Of a stretch of 64,000 bases of DNA, positions 22,737-31,228 are shown piece after piece. Position 1 is the first letter of the stretch; the number at the start of each line of letters is the position of its first letter. A program made the position numbers and the translations under genes. This DNA comes from Flavobacterium celericrescens (GTDB lineage Bacteria; Bacteroidota; Bacteroidia; Flavobacteriales; Flavobacteriaceae): contig NZ_JAAJBV010000008.1 in assembly GCF_011392075.1 (NCBI RefSeq), forward strand, positions 52,295-116,294, in the 5' to 3' direction. The notes beneath the pieces were generated by a model. It saw only the letters and a list, made by a program, of their open reading frames with translations. It ran no database searches and had not been told where the DNA came from.

Positions 22737-23120
22737 TTAATAAATTCTCTTAAACTTTAGTTGTTTCAGGTTTTTTTTGAGTGTTTTTGAAGGTTTGTAG
22801 TTTATTTTTGCTCCTGTTATGTTGCTTTTGCCAATGGTTTCAGCGTTTGTGGCGCCTTTACCGGTTAAGGCAACAGAAAAGGTGCCTAAACTCTCTATTT
22901 TAACAAGCTTCCCATTTGACAACGCTTCACCAATCACTTCACTCATGGCAATCATAACGCCATAACAATCCGCTTTGCTTATCGTACTTCGGCTTGCTAT
23001 TGTTTTTGCCAAATCATCTAAATCAATTTCTCCTTGACTCACGGCACAAGGATAATATTTTACTTCAGGTGGGGTTGCAATATTGTTTTGTTTAGCAACC
23101 ATTTTAAATGCTACAGCCAT
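22737..23120 (-). CDS. HU-related histone-like DNA-binding protein (Bacteroidetes type)
   Basis: 127 aa. It is longer than classical HU: an N-terminal extension (FKMVAKQNNIATPPEVKYYPCAVSQG) precedes a HU-like fold with STISKADCYGVMIAMSEVIGEALSNGKLVKIESLGTF and the basic tail PSKTLKKNLKQLKFKR. This matches the Bacteroidetes 'HU_rel' histone-like group. It should bind and bend DNA. It lies 38 bp from the right edge of the cassette array and its promoter carries three regularly spaced palindromes, suggesting autoregulation or a dedicated repressor (inference). Confidence 0.8.
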   Translation of the reverse strand: MAVAFKMVAKQNNIATPPEVKYYPCAVSQGEIDLDDLAKTIASRSTISKADCYGVMIAMSEVIGEALSNGKLVKIESLGTFSVALTGKGATNAETIGKSNITGAKINYKPSKTLKKNLKQLKFKRIY

Positions 23121-23140
23121 ATTTTTTTGCTTTATACTGA

Positions 23141-23148
23141 CAAATATA
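23141..23148 (-). promoter_or_regulatory. -7 box of the HU-related gene
   Basis: On the minus strand TATATTTG matches the Bacteroidetes -7 consensus TAnnTTTG, 21 bp before the start codon. The first CCCCTAGGG palindrome lies immediately upstream. Confidence 0.5.
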
Positions 23149-23154
23149 CAAAAT

Positions 23155-23208
23155 CCCCTAGGGAAATTATATAAATCCCCTAGGGAAAATGGTCAATTCC
23201 CCTAGGGG
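23155..23208. promoter_or_regulatory. Three CCCCTAGGG palindromes at exact 22-bp spacing (operator array)
   Basis: Copies start at 23155, 23177 and 23199; the third is the perfect 10-mer CCCCTAGGGG, the other two CCCCTAGGGA. The 22-bp period is two DNA helical turns, so the sites lie on the same face. They cover the -15 to -70 region of the HU-related promoter and lie 130-190 bp before the thioesterase gene. The GC-rich core stands out in AT-rich surroundings. Confidence 0.65.
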
Positions 23209-23340
23209 ATTTATTCAAAAGCTGTACAGCAATTGATTTTTGTATACGGACTAAAAGAAAAATTAGCCTTTTTTTTAATTAAAAACGTACAGGTATTTAA
23301 ATTTCTCAAATAATTCTTACCTTTAAAATAAAAATTCAAG

Positions 23341-23730
23341 ATGCGATTTCATACCAGAAAATGGGTAAAACCCGAAGATTTGAATGCCAACGGAACGTTA
23401 TTCGGTGGTAAATTATTGGCTTGGATAGATGAAGAAGCCGCTTTGTATTCGATTGTGCAATTGGAAAACCCTAAAGTAGTAACCAAATACATGAGTGAAA
23501 TTAACTTTATGAGCGCCGCAAAACAAGGCGATATAGTGGAAATTGGTTTAGATGTAGTCCATTTTGGGAAATCATCATTAGTACTTAAATCTGAAGTTCG
23601 GAACATGATGACCCGTGAAAAAATTATTACTATTGATAATATTACCATGGTAAATTTAGGCGAAGACGGAAAACCAAAACCACATGGCAAAACCCAAATC
23701 GAATTTATTGAAGACCGTTTAAAAAAATAA
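23341..23730 (+). CDS. Acyl-CoA thioesterase (YciA-like hotdog)
   Basis: 129 aa, single hotdog fold. The N-terminal NGTLFGGKLLAWIDEEAAL holds the conserved catalytic Asp/Glu region; TKYMSEINFMSAAKQGDIV and FGKSSLVLKSEV are the family strands. It hydrolyses acyl-CoA to free acid and CoA; the chain length preference is not visible. Stand-alone, with 84 bp of hairpin-forming repeat DNA before the next gene. Confidence 0.88.
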   Translation: MRFHTRKWVKPEDLNANGTLFGGKLLAWIDEEAALYSIVQLENPKVVTKYMSEINFMSAAKQGDIVEIGLDVVHFGKSSLVLKSEVRNMMTREKIITIDNITMVNLGEDGKPKPHGKTQIEFIEDRLKK

Positions 23731-23740
23731 TATCTTTTGC

Positions 23741-23803
23741 TACAGATTAAAGGATTAAATGGATTTTTAAAGTATATAATCCGTGCTAATCTGTGGCTAA
23801 ATA
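23741..23803. repeat. Intergenic palindromic repeat (ACAGATTA... type)
   Basis: GCTACAGATTAAAGGATT and AATCCGTGCTAATCTGTGGC form an imperfect long hairpin in the gap between the thioesterase and DUF2461 genes. Its 'cacagattarcacggatt' wording is familiar as a dispersed intergenic repeat in Flavobacteria-like genomes; the function is unknown. Part may act as a terminator, but there is no T-tract. Confidence 0.5.
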
Positions 23804-23814
23804 AATAAAAGAAT

Positions 23815-24480
23815 ATGCTACAAAAATCAACCTTAGAATTTCTAAAAAAACTAAAAGAAAACAACAACCGCGATTGGTTTGCCACGAATAAAAAAGCTTT
23901 TGAAACCGAACAAAAGTTAGCCAAATTATTTTTTACATCAGTAGGTGAGCAGTTGGGAAAAATAGATAGTATTGAGCGCATTCAAATTTTTAGAATATAC
24001 CGCGATGTGCGTTTTTCTAAAGACAAAGCGCCTTATAAAAATCATTTTAGTGTTGGATTTACCCGAACCAAACCCATGCTTCGTGGGGGATATTATTTGC
24101 ATATTGAACCCGGAGGAAGTTTTGTAGGTGGTGGTTTTTGGGAACCCAATGCCGCTGATTTGCATCGCATTCGTAAAGAATTTGAAATGGATGATGCAGA
24201 AATTAGAACGATTGTTGCTAATGCTACTTTCAAGAAATTCTTTGGCGAACTAAAAGGGGAGGAGTTAAAAACAGCTCCAAAAGGTTTCGATAAAACACAT
24301 CCAGCGATTGATTTGATTCGTAAAAAGCAATATTTATTAACGCGTAGTTTTTCTGATAAAGAAGTATTAGCACCTAATTTTCAAGAGGAAGTTATAGCTA
24401 CTTTTCAGGCAATGCGTCCGTTTTTTGACTACATGAGTGAGGTATTGAGTACCGATCTAAACGGAGAATCGATTTATTAA
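23815..24480 (+). CDS. DUF2461 (TIGR02453) family protein
   Basis: 221 aa. The opening FLKKLKENNNRDWFATNK, then IFRIYRDVRFSKDKAPYKNHFS and GGYYLHIEPGGSFVGGGFWEP, are diagnostic of DUF2461. Function unknown. It converges with the transporter gene on the other strand; their stop codons overlap (24477-24480). Confidence 0.85.
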   Translation: MLQKSTLEFLKKLKENNNRDWFATNKKAFETEQKLAKLFFTSVGEQLGKIDSIERIQIFRIYRDVRFSKDKAPYKNHFSVGFTRTKPMLRGGYYLHIEPGGSFVGGGFWEPNAADLHRIRKEFEMDDAEIRTIVANATFKKFFGELKGEELKTAPKGFDKTHPAIDLIRKKQYLLTRSFSDKEVLAPNFQEEVIATFQAMRPFFDYMSEVLSTDLNGESIY

Positions 24481-26168
24481 ACCAATAGTAAAATCAATAA
24501 TTGAGCAACAAATATCCTAAATATGGTTACTAATGGGTAAACCGTAGCATAGGCTTGTGTAGGAATATCAGAATCTAAATATTTGGTACTAAATGCTAAA
24601 GCAGCAGGGTCGGTATAAGTACCACTCATCAAACCAACCAACTGATAAAAGTTCAGTTTTAGTACCAATCGTCCAATTAGTACCATAGCAATAAGCGGAA
24701 TAAAAGTAATGTAACAGCCATAATAAATCCATAACCACCCGTTGTAGTGTATGAAATTATCATAAAAACCTTCACCGGCATGTACACCCACAGCAGCAAA
24801 GAATAAACAAATTCCCAAATCTTTCATGAAATAAACAGCACCATTATTGATATAGGAGTGAATAACGCCCACACCACCATATCTACTGATAAATAATGCG
24901 GTTAACAGTGGTCCGGCAGCAAAGCCTAGTTTAATAGGTACAGGTAAAGAAGGAATAAAGAAAGGAATTGAACCAATAATCATCCCGATGATTAAACCAC
25001 CAAATAGAGATAAAAAATCGGGTTCTAATAGTTTTTTTTCAGAGTTTCCTATAATTTTTTCTGCTTCAACAATGGCTTCTTTATTTCCTACAATTCTGAT
25101 TTTATCACCATAAAATAATTCTAATGTAGGTTGGGCTAATAATTCCATTCCCGAACGAAATACACGGGTTACTTTCAGATCAAATTTGTTGTATAAATCT
25201 AGTTCAGCCAAAGTTTTATGAGTAGCCGCCGATTTGGTCACAAACAGATTTTTAGTCACTATATCTTGTTCTGATTCTATAAATAAATCACTAGAAACTT
25301 TTCCAACTGCCTCAATAAATTGTGATACAGCTGCTGGACTTCCTACAACCATTAGGACATCTTTATTGTGGATTTTAGTATCTAAAGAAGGCGCATAAAC
25401 CACTTGAGAACCGCTATTTTTTAAACGAGAAATAATGATGTCTTGAATGTTGACTTCTTTTAAAACTTGATAAATGCTTTTTCCAAAAAAGGCTTCGTTA
25501 GTAACTCTACATTTTTGATGGATTATTAGCGTAGTAGCTGGAGTAGTTGTAGCATCACAAGTAAAACTTTCTTTGCCTAAATTAATTTTGAGTAAGGTTT
25601 TAGCCAAAATGATAGTAATAATTATTCCAAAAACACCTAACGGATAGGTAATCGCATAGGCAATAGTAGGATCGCTAAATGATTTAGAAGGAAATTGTTT
25701 CTGAATCTCGGTAAGCGTTTCTTTAGCCGCGCCCAGTCCAGGAGTATTAGTAACCGATCCTGACATTAATCCAACGGCATTTTCAATAGAAATAGTAGAA
25801 AATTTGAATAGGAGGAAAGTGATGAATCCTCCAAACAAAACGGTAGCAACCGCTAAAATATTAAAACGAATTCCTTCCTTTTTAAAAGAGGAAAAGAAAG
25901 ATGGTCCAACTTGAATTCCAATTCCATATACAAAAAGGATTAAACCAAAGTTGCGCACAAATTCTAAAATAGCAGCATTGATTCGATAACCATAATGGCC
26001 TAAACCTAATCCCACAAACATAACTGCCGAAACGCCCAGTGTAATTCCTTTAACTTTTATTCTGCCTACAAAAAATCCGATACTTATTGCTAATAACAAT
26101 ACCACTAACGATTGTGTAACATCTGGTGTTTCGCTGGGGAAAATTAGTCTATACATCCAATCTAACAT
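24477..26168 (-). CDS. AspT/YidE/YbjL-type transporter with two RCK-C domains
   Basis: 563 aa. Two membrane halves (about 15-190 and 385-563), each with the duplicated antiporter domain (SGSVTNTPGLGAAKE in the first half, SGTYTDPAALAFSTK in the second), flank two TrkA-C/RCK-C regulatory domains (about 205-290 and 295-375). Relatives include the aspartate:alanine antiporter AspT and E. coli YidE/YbjL; the substrate here is unknown. It is divergently oriented from pckA, with 194 bp between them. Confidence 0.85.
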   Translation of the reverse strand: MLDWMYRLIFPSETPDVTQSLVVLLLAISIGFFVGRIKVKGITLGVSAVMFVGLGLGHYGYRINAAILEFVRNFGLILFVYGIGIQVGPSFFSSFKKEGIRFNILAVATVLFGGFITFLLFKFSTISIENAVGLMSGSVTNTPGLGAAKETLTEIQKQFPSKSFSDPTIAYAITYPLGVFGIIITIILAKTLLKINLGKESFTCDATTTPATTLIIHQKCRVTNEAFFGKSIYQVLKEVNIQDIIISRLKNSGSQVVYAPSLDTKIHNKDVLMVVGSPAAVSQFIEAVGKVSSDLFIESEQDIVTKNLFVTKSAATHKTLAELDLYNKFDLKVTRVFRSGMELLAQPTLELFYGDKIRIVGNKEAIVEAEKIIGNSEKKLLEPDFLSLFGGLIIGMIIGSIPFFIPSLPVPIKLGFAAGPLLTALFISRYGGVGVIHSYINNGAVYFMKDLGICLFFAAVGVHAGEGFYDNFIHYNGWLWIYYGCYITFIPLIAMVLIGRLVLKLNFYQLVGLMSGTYTDPAALAFSTKYLDSDIPTQAYATVYPLVTIFRIFVAQLLILLLV

Positions 26169-26362
26169 GACCTTTTTCTTTAAGAAATTTTACAGTATAA
26201 AGGTAATCATAAAAAATGATAAAATCTTTGTTAAGCCTTATAAATAAAGAAAACGTTTGCGTAACTTTTTATTTTTTATGATAAATATCAGTTTATTTGG
26301 TTTTGCTATTTCGGAACTTTGATAAGCATTAAAAGAGTAATAAATCAGTAAACGAAAATCAG

Positions 26363-27982
26363 ATGAAAAATATTAAAATTATTCAGGAGTTGCATGATTT
26401 AGGAATCACAGGATATCATGAGGTTTCTTATAATCCAAGTTATGAAGAATTGTATCAAGCAGAAGTTTCTCACCAACGCAAAGGATATGAGAAAGGTGCG
26501 CTAACTGATACAGGTGCCGTGGCAGTAAAAACAGGAATTTTTACGGGGCGTTCTCCAAAAGACAGATATATTGTTAAAGATGATGTTACTAAAGATACCA
26601 TTTATTGGGATGATAAAGTAAATTTTGCCACTACACAAGAAGTATATCAAGATTTGAAACAATTGGTTTTAAAACAATTATCTGTATCTAAAAAATTATA
26701 TGTTGTAGATGCGTTTTGTGGTACAAATCCAGATACACGTTTAAAAGTACGTTTTGTAATGGAAGTCGCTTGGCAAGCTCATTTTGTAACCAATATGTTT
26801 ATCCGTCCATCAATTTATGAATTAGAAAACTTTGGAACACCAGATTTTATCGTAATGAATGGTTCAAAAACAACTAATCCTAATTGGGCTGAACAAGGTT
26901 TAAATTCTGAAAATTTTGTGGTTTTTAATTTAACAGAGCGCATTCAGTTGATTGGAGGTACTTGGTATGGTGGTGAAATGAAAAAAGGGATGTTTGCTAT
27001 GATGAATTATTACCTACCATTAAAAGGAATGGCTTCAATGCACTGCTCAGCTAATGTAGGAGAGAAAGGTGATGTGGCTGTCTTTTTTGGACTTTCTGGA
27101 ACTGGAAAAACAACACTTTCTGCTGATCCAAAACGTTTTTTAATTGGCGATGATGAGCATGGCTGGGATGATAATGGAGTATTTAATTATGAAGGTGGTT
27201 GCTATGCAAAAGTTATTGATTTATCAGAAGAAAATGAACCCGATATTTGGCGAGCTATTAAACGAGATGCGCTTTTAGAAAATGTAGTGGTTAATGAATA
27301 CGGAGAGGTTGATTATTATGATCATACCATTACGGAAAATTCTAGAGTTTCTTATCCAATTTATCATATTAATAAAATTGTATTACCTTCTAAAGCAGGA
27401 CATGCTAAGAAAATTATCTACTTATCTGCTGATGCCTTTGGCGTATTGCCTCCGGTTTCTATTTTAGATGATGAACAAGCACAATACCACTTTTTATGTG
27501 GATATACTTCTAAATTAGCCGGAACAGAAAGAGGAATTACTGAACCACAACCCTCATTTTCACCAGCATTTGGAGAAGCATTCTTAACATTGCACCCAAC
27601 TATGTATTCTAAAACATTAATTGGAAAAATGAAAGAACACGGAGCCAAAGCATATTTAGTCAATACGGGATGGAATGGAACAGGAAAACGCATTTCATTA
27701 AAAGATACCCGTGCCATTATAGATGCAATTATCAATAGTGATATTGATGCAATGCCAACCCAACATATTCCTTATTTGAATCTAACAATTCCAACCACAT
27801 TACCTAATGTGACTGAAGGCATATTAGATCCAAGAAATACTTATAAAACTGAGGAAGAATGGGCTGTAAAAGCAAAAGATTTAACTGCAAGATATATCAA
27901 ATATTTTGAACAATATACCACTACAGAAGAAGGAAAACGCTTAGTGTCAGCAGGCCCTACACTAGAACAGGTTTTAGTTTAA
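26363..27982 (+). CDS. pckA: Phosphoenolpyruvate carboxykinase (ATP)
   Basis: 539 aa, full length. It has the substrate motif [14 protein letters not shown], the kinase-1a P-loop [14 protein letters not shown] (about 242-255), kinase-2/metal site [22 protein letters not shown] in two parts, and the adenine-binding region near 440-460 ([17 protein letters not shown]). It decarboxylates and phosphorylates oxaloacetate to PEP with ATP, the first committed step of gluconeogenesis. In the same window the acetyl- and propionyl-CoA synthetases fit growth on organic acids. A strong terminator follows. Confidence 0.97.
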   Translation: MKNIKIIQELHDLGITGYHEVSYNPSYEELYQAEVSHQRKGYEKGALTDTGAVAVKTGIFTGRSPKDRYIVKDDVTKDTIYWDDKVNFATTQEVYQDLKQLVLKQLSVSKKLYVVDAFCGTNPDTRLKVRFVMEVAWQAHFVTNMFIRPSIYELENFGTPDFIVMNGSKTTNPNWAEQGLNSENFVVFNLTERIQLIGGTWYGGEMKKGMFAMMNYYLPLKGMASMHCSANVGEKGDVAVFFGLSGTGKTTLSADPKRFLIGDDEHGWDDNGVFNYEGGCYAKVIDLSEENEPDIWRAIKRDALLENVVVNEYGEVDYYDHTITENSRVSYPIYHINKIVLPSKAGHAKKIIYLSADAFGVLPPVSILDDEQAQYHFLCGYTSKLAGTERGITEPQPSFSPAFGEAFLTLHPTMYSKTLIGKMKEHGAKAYLVNTGWNGTGKRISLKDTRAIIDAIINSDIDAMPTQHIPYLNLTIPTTLPNVTEGILDPRNTYKTEEEWAVKAKDLTARYIKYFEQYTTTEEGKRLVSAGPTLEQVLV

Positions 27983-28002
27983 ATTTGTATAAGTTTGTTA
28001 TG

Positions 28003-28040
28003 AAAAACCATCTATTCAACAAGGAATAGATGGTTTTTTT
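28003..28040. terminator. Bidirectional terminator between pckA and a convergent gene
   Basis: AAAAACCATCTATTC (28003-28017) and GAATAGATGGTTTTT (28024-28038) form a perfect 15-bp stem with loop AACAAG, T-rich on one side and A-rich on the other. It overlaps the stop of the minus-strand gene at 28039. Confidence 0.88.
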
Positions 28041-28434
28041 ATGCTATTTCTAGTAATTGCACTTGACTTTTTAAACGTTCAATTAATAAATTCATCATTC
28101 GTTTGTTGATATTAGATGAATTTTGAATGTATTCTTTGTACTCTGTGATGGTAAAAAGGCCAATAATGATGCCTTTCAATGAGTTTCTAAATTTAATATC
28201 GCGTTGAATGGCGGTTTCAATATAGCTCATTTTCTTTTCAGGAGTATAGGTAAAGAAGATTCCCTTTTGTTTGACGGCATAGTTTTTAAAAACTTCTAAA
28301 AACAAATCATTTTGAAATTTTAAAATAGGGCGAAGGGTTTGATTTTGAAACCTTTCTTCAAAACTAGATTGTTCGGTTATAATACCAATAGATTCCCCTC
28401 TGATTTCTAAAATTGCTTCTTCTTTAGTTTTCAT
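28039..28434 (-). CDS. Conserved hypothetical protein (helical)
   Basis: 131 aa, soluble and helical. It opens KTKEEAILEIRGESIGI and includes RFQNQTLRPILKFQNDLFLEVFKNY and SYIETAIQRDIKFRNSLKGIIIG. I recall near-identical small proteins in Flavobacteriaceae labelled 'glyoxalase', but no glyoxalase metal-ligand pattern is visible, so I leave the function open. It converges with pckA at a shared terminator. Confidence 0.6.
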   Translation of the reverse strand: MKTKEEAILEIRGESIGIITEQSSFEERFQNQTLRPILKFQNDLFLEVFKNYAVKQKGIFFTYTPEKKMSYIETAIQRDIKFRNSLKGIIIGLFTITEYKEYIQNSSNINKRMMNLLIERLKSQVQLLEIA

Positions 28435-28607
28435 GGTTCTTTTTTTATAGTTATTTAAAATTAAGTAAAAAATGTACGTCGTGTAATTGTTTAATATATA
28501 AGTTATTAAGAATCAGTTGTTAATTACTTGCCGTTAAAACGCTTTACTTGTTGGCTTGCAATTGTTTTAAAAAAGCTATTTTTGAATGGAATAACCACTA
28601 TATTGTT

Positions 28608-29027
28608 ATGGCATATATATCAAAAATATTTGTTACAGTTGATGTTTTAATTGTAAGACCATTTGAAATGGAACAACAAATTCTGTTGATAAAACGGAAA
28701 AATGACCCGTTTAAAGATTGTTGGGCTTTGCCTGGAGGATTTGTAGATGAAAACGAAGATTTAGAACAAGCTGCTATTAGAGAATTAGTTGAGGAAACGC
28801 AAGTTAAAGTATCTCATTTAGAACAAATTGGCGCTTTTGGAAAACCATATAGAGATCCGAGAGGCCATATGGTTTCGATTGCTTATTTGGGAAAAGTGGC
28901 TACAAATACAATTGCAATTGCCGCTGATGATGCTAAAGAAATTGGTTGGTTTTCTGTAACAAATTTACCATCACTAGCCTTTGATCATTCAGCTATTATC
29001 GAAGCGGGATTACAAAAGTTATTATAA
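28608..29027 (+). CDS. NUDIX hydrolase
   Basis: 139 aa from the ATG at 28608; an upstream in-frame ATG at 28548 adds 20 unlikely residues. The Nudix box GX5EX7REUXEEXGU is seen as GGFVDENEDLEQAAIREL followed by VEETQV (about 44-68). The rest, QILLIKRKNDPFKDCWALPGG and GKPYRDPRGHMVSIAYLG, is typical of ADP-ribose/8-oxo-dGTP-type enzymes; the substrate is not determinable. It converges with the MscS-type channel gene, overlapping by 6 bp. Confidence 0.9.
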   Translation: MAYISKIFVTVDVLIVRPFEMEQQILLIKRKNDPFKDCWALPGGFVDENEDLEQAAIRELVEETQVKVSHLEQIGAFGKPYRDPRGHMVSIAYLGKVATNTIAIAADDAKEIGWFSVTNLPSLAFDHSAIIEAGLQKLL

Positions 29028-30275
29028 ATTTTCTGTATCAATTTTAGCGGGTGTACTTACTATTTCAAATACTTCAAGACCAAAATAAGGTACAGATGCA
29101 ATCACATGGTCAAAAATATCAGCCATAATATGCTCATAATTTAGCCATTCTTTGTCTTTTGAAAAGCAGTAAATTTCTAATGGAATTCCTTTATCTGTAA
29201 CTTGCAGATAACGCACCATTATTAGCATATCTTTATTAATACCAGGGTGACTAATAATGTATTGATTGATGTATTTTCTAAACAATCCTAAATTTGTAAG
29301 ATTTCTGCCGTTTACGATAGTGCTTTTATCTACAGCATTTGCTAGATTGTATTTATCAATGTCAGACTGTCTGTGAGCAATATAGGATGAAATGTGTTGT
29401 ATTTTTTTATATTTTTCAATTTCTTCCGGTTGAATAAATTTAACCGAATTAGATTTAATTAATATGTGTCTTTTAATCCTTCTTCCATCAGAATTTAGCA
29501 TACCTCTCCAGTTTCTAAAACTGTCAGAAATTAGGCTATAAGTAGGAATAGTTGTAGTTGTATTGTCAAAATTTCGAACTTTTACTGTAGCTAAATTAAT
29601 TTCAATAACATCACCATCAGCTCCAAATTTATCCATAGTTATCCAATCGCCAATGCGCACCATATCATTCACCGAAACCGAAATACTGGCTACAAAACCA
29701 AGAATAGTGTCTCTAAAAACTAAAATGATTAAAGCAGAAATAGACCCAAAAGTGGTTAATAATGTGGTTTTGCTAGTATCAAATATGATTAAGATAAATG
29801 AAGTAATTCCAAAAATCCACAAAAAAAGCATAATTACCTGAATGTAGCTGTCGATAGGTTTATCGCTAAATCTAGGTTGTTGTTTTAAAAAATCTTTTAA
29901 TGCATTAAAAATACTTCTAGTTATCCATAACGAAAGTAGAATGATATAAATTTTTACTCCTTTTTCAAAAAAATCTTCCCAATAAGTAAACTTACTCAAA
30001 ATAACGGGAACCGTTTTATAAATAAAGAGTAGGGGCACAAGGTGCGCTATATATTTAGCGGTTTTGTTTGCAACTAAAAAATCATCAAATGACGATTTAG
30101 TTTTAGCGGCTACAATGGCTAAGAAAATTATAAATACTTTCTTGAAAATATAATCTAAAATATAAGCAACAACAATTAGAACAATAATGTTCACGAATAA
30201 GTTTAAATATAATGCCAGTTCGTCATTAAAATCTAAACTTTTAAATAAAGTATAGGCCCAATTAAATATTTTCAC
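29022..30275 (-). CDS. Mechanosensitive ion channel (MscS family, YbdG-like)
   Basis: 417 aa. Four to five N-terminal helices (about 20-190) lead to the MscS pore/beta domain (ALIILVFRDTILGFVASISVSVNDMVRIGDWITMDKFGADGDVIEINLATVKVRNFDN, about 185-240), then a C-terminal region ending YFGLEVFEIVSTP. The size and motif fit the YbdG/miniconductance type that opens under membrane tension in hypo-osmotic shock. It appears to start with GTG whose G is shared with the stop of the DUF3817 gene (TAGTG), so the two are coupled. Confidence 0.85.
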   Translation of the reverse strand: MKIFNWAYTLFKSLDFNDELALYLNLFVNIIVLIVVAYILDYIFKKVFIIFLAIVAAKTKSSFDDFLVANKTAKYIAHLVPLLFIYKTVPVILSKFTYWEDFFEKGVKIYIILLSLWITRSIFNALKDFLKQQPRFSDKPIDSYIQVIMLFLWIFGITSFILIIFDTSKTTLLTTFGSISALIILVFRDTILGFVASISVSVNDMVRIGDWITMDKFGADGDVIEINLATVKVRNFDNTTTTIPTYSLISDSFRNWRGMLNSDGRRIKRHILIKSNSVKFIQPEEIEKYKKIQHISSYIAHRQSDIDKYNLANAVDKSTIVNGRNLTNLGLFRKYINQYIISHPGINKDMLIMVRYLQVTDKGIPLEIYCFSKDKEWLNYEHIMADIFDHVIASVPYFGLEVFEIVSTPAKIDTENL

Positions 30276-30559
30276 TAGTTATTTGATAAGTATTTTTTTT
30301 CTATATAGAATGTTCCAAATGGCAATACCGAAGCGATTAAAATTACAAAAAATGTTTTAATATTCCATTTTTGTGACTCTTTTAATAAAAAGGCTAAACA
30401 AATGTAGCCAATGAATAAAACACCATGCGCCATGCCTAAAGGAAATAATATTTGCTTATACAGGTCGATAAAATTAGGTTTAATTAATAACATGTTGGCA
30501 AATAATAAGATATAGGAAATTCCTTCTAAAATAGCTGTAATTTTAAATATTCGTAGCAT
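30275..30559 (-). CDS. DUF3817 membrane protein
   Basis: 94 aa, three membrane helices. The opening FKITAILEGISYILLFANM and LGMAHGVLFIGYICLAF are the hallmark of DUF3817. Function unknown. It sits directly upstream of, and overlaps by 1 bp, the MscS-type channel gene, so they form a two-gene operon. Confidence 0.85.
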   Translation of the reverse strand: MLRIFKITAILEGISYILLFANMLLIKPNFIDLYKQILFPLGMAHGVLFIGYICLAFLLKESQKWNIKTFFVILIASVLPFGTFYIEKKYLSNN

Positions 30560-30625
30560 AAAATGTCAATTTTGAGCCAAAAGTAATAGTTTTTGGTAAG
30601 ATTATTCGTTAATAATTTTATAAAA

Positions 30626-30653
30626 AAAAGCTACTTGTAAATAAGTAGCTTTT
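30626..30653 (-). terminator. Minus-strand terminator of the 30677-31045 gene
   Basis: AAAAGCTACTT / AAGTAGCTTTT stem of 11 bp with loop GTAAAT. On the minus strand it is followed by a run of eight T. It separates the small helical gene from the DUF3817-channel operon. Confidence 0.8.
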
Positions 30654-30676
30654 AATATTATGTAAAATAGAATAGT

Positions 30677-31045
30677 TTAAAATGCTAAAAACGCTTTATT
30701 ATATTCTTTTAAATCTAACACATTGTTTTTCTTACTTAAGTCTGTAAATAACGATAAGAAGTAGTTGAAGCTTTCTAAGTTATTTTCTTCAGAAATATTT
30801 GCTTCAATTTCAGTTTCTTTGCTGTCTACAGGTTCGTCATCAGGAATTCCAATTAAAAACGCTTTATTAGCTTCTAAATGTTCGTAAGCTAAACGTAGCG
30901 CTTTTGTAACAACTGGGTTATTTAATTCTAAAGTAATTTCTCTTATTTTTTTTAAATCGGCAACACTGTCTGCTACAGAAAATTTATTTTGTAATAATTC
31001 TTTCTGTATTTTTTCGATTAATTTTAAGGCTTGTTTGTTTTCCAT
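30677..31045 (-). CDS. Conserved hypothetical helical protein
   Basis: 122 aa from the ATG at 31045 (a TTG eight codons upstream is less likely). Almost entirely helical: KQALKLIEKIQKELLQNK, LKKIREITLELNNPVVTKA, RLAYEHLEANKAF, then an acidic linker and LESFNYFLSLFTDLSKKNN. Soluble and without motifs; probably Flavobacteriaceae-specific. It is followed by a clear terminator and is divergent from the DUF294 gene. Confidence 0.6.
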   Translation of the reverse strand: MENKQALKLIEKIQKELLQNKFSVADSVADLKKIREITLELNNPVVTKALRLAYEHLEANKAFLIGIPDDEPVDSKETEIEANISEENNLESFNYFLSLFTDLSKKNNVLDLKEYNKAFLAF

Positions 31046-31195
31046 GACTAAGTTTAATAAGGTTTGCAAAACTAAACTTTATAATAGTATTACACAAACG
31101 TTTTTCTTCATTTTTACATTTAATTGTTTTGATATATAATATACATTATGTAAAATAGAATATTTAGAGTAATGTTGATATATCATAAAAATTAC

Positions 31196-31203
31196 TAAAT
31201 TTG
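31196..31203 (+). promoter_or_regulatory. -7 box of the DUF294-exonuclease operon
   Basis: TAAATTTG matches TAnnTTTG exactly and lies 25 bp before the ATG at 31229, giving a short leader. Confidence 0.55.
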
Positions 31204-31228
31204 TTAAGTAAATAAACACTCTCACTCC

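Noticed and set aside
23155..23208. CCCCTAGGG triple as a CRISPR array
   Set aside because: Repeats are 9-10 bp, only three copies, gaps of 12-13 bp, no cas genes.
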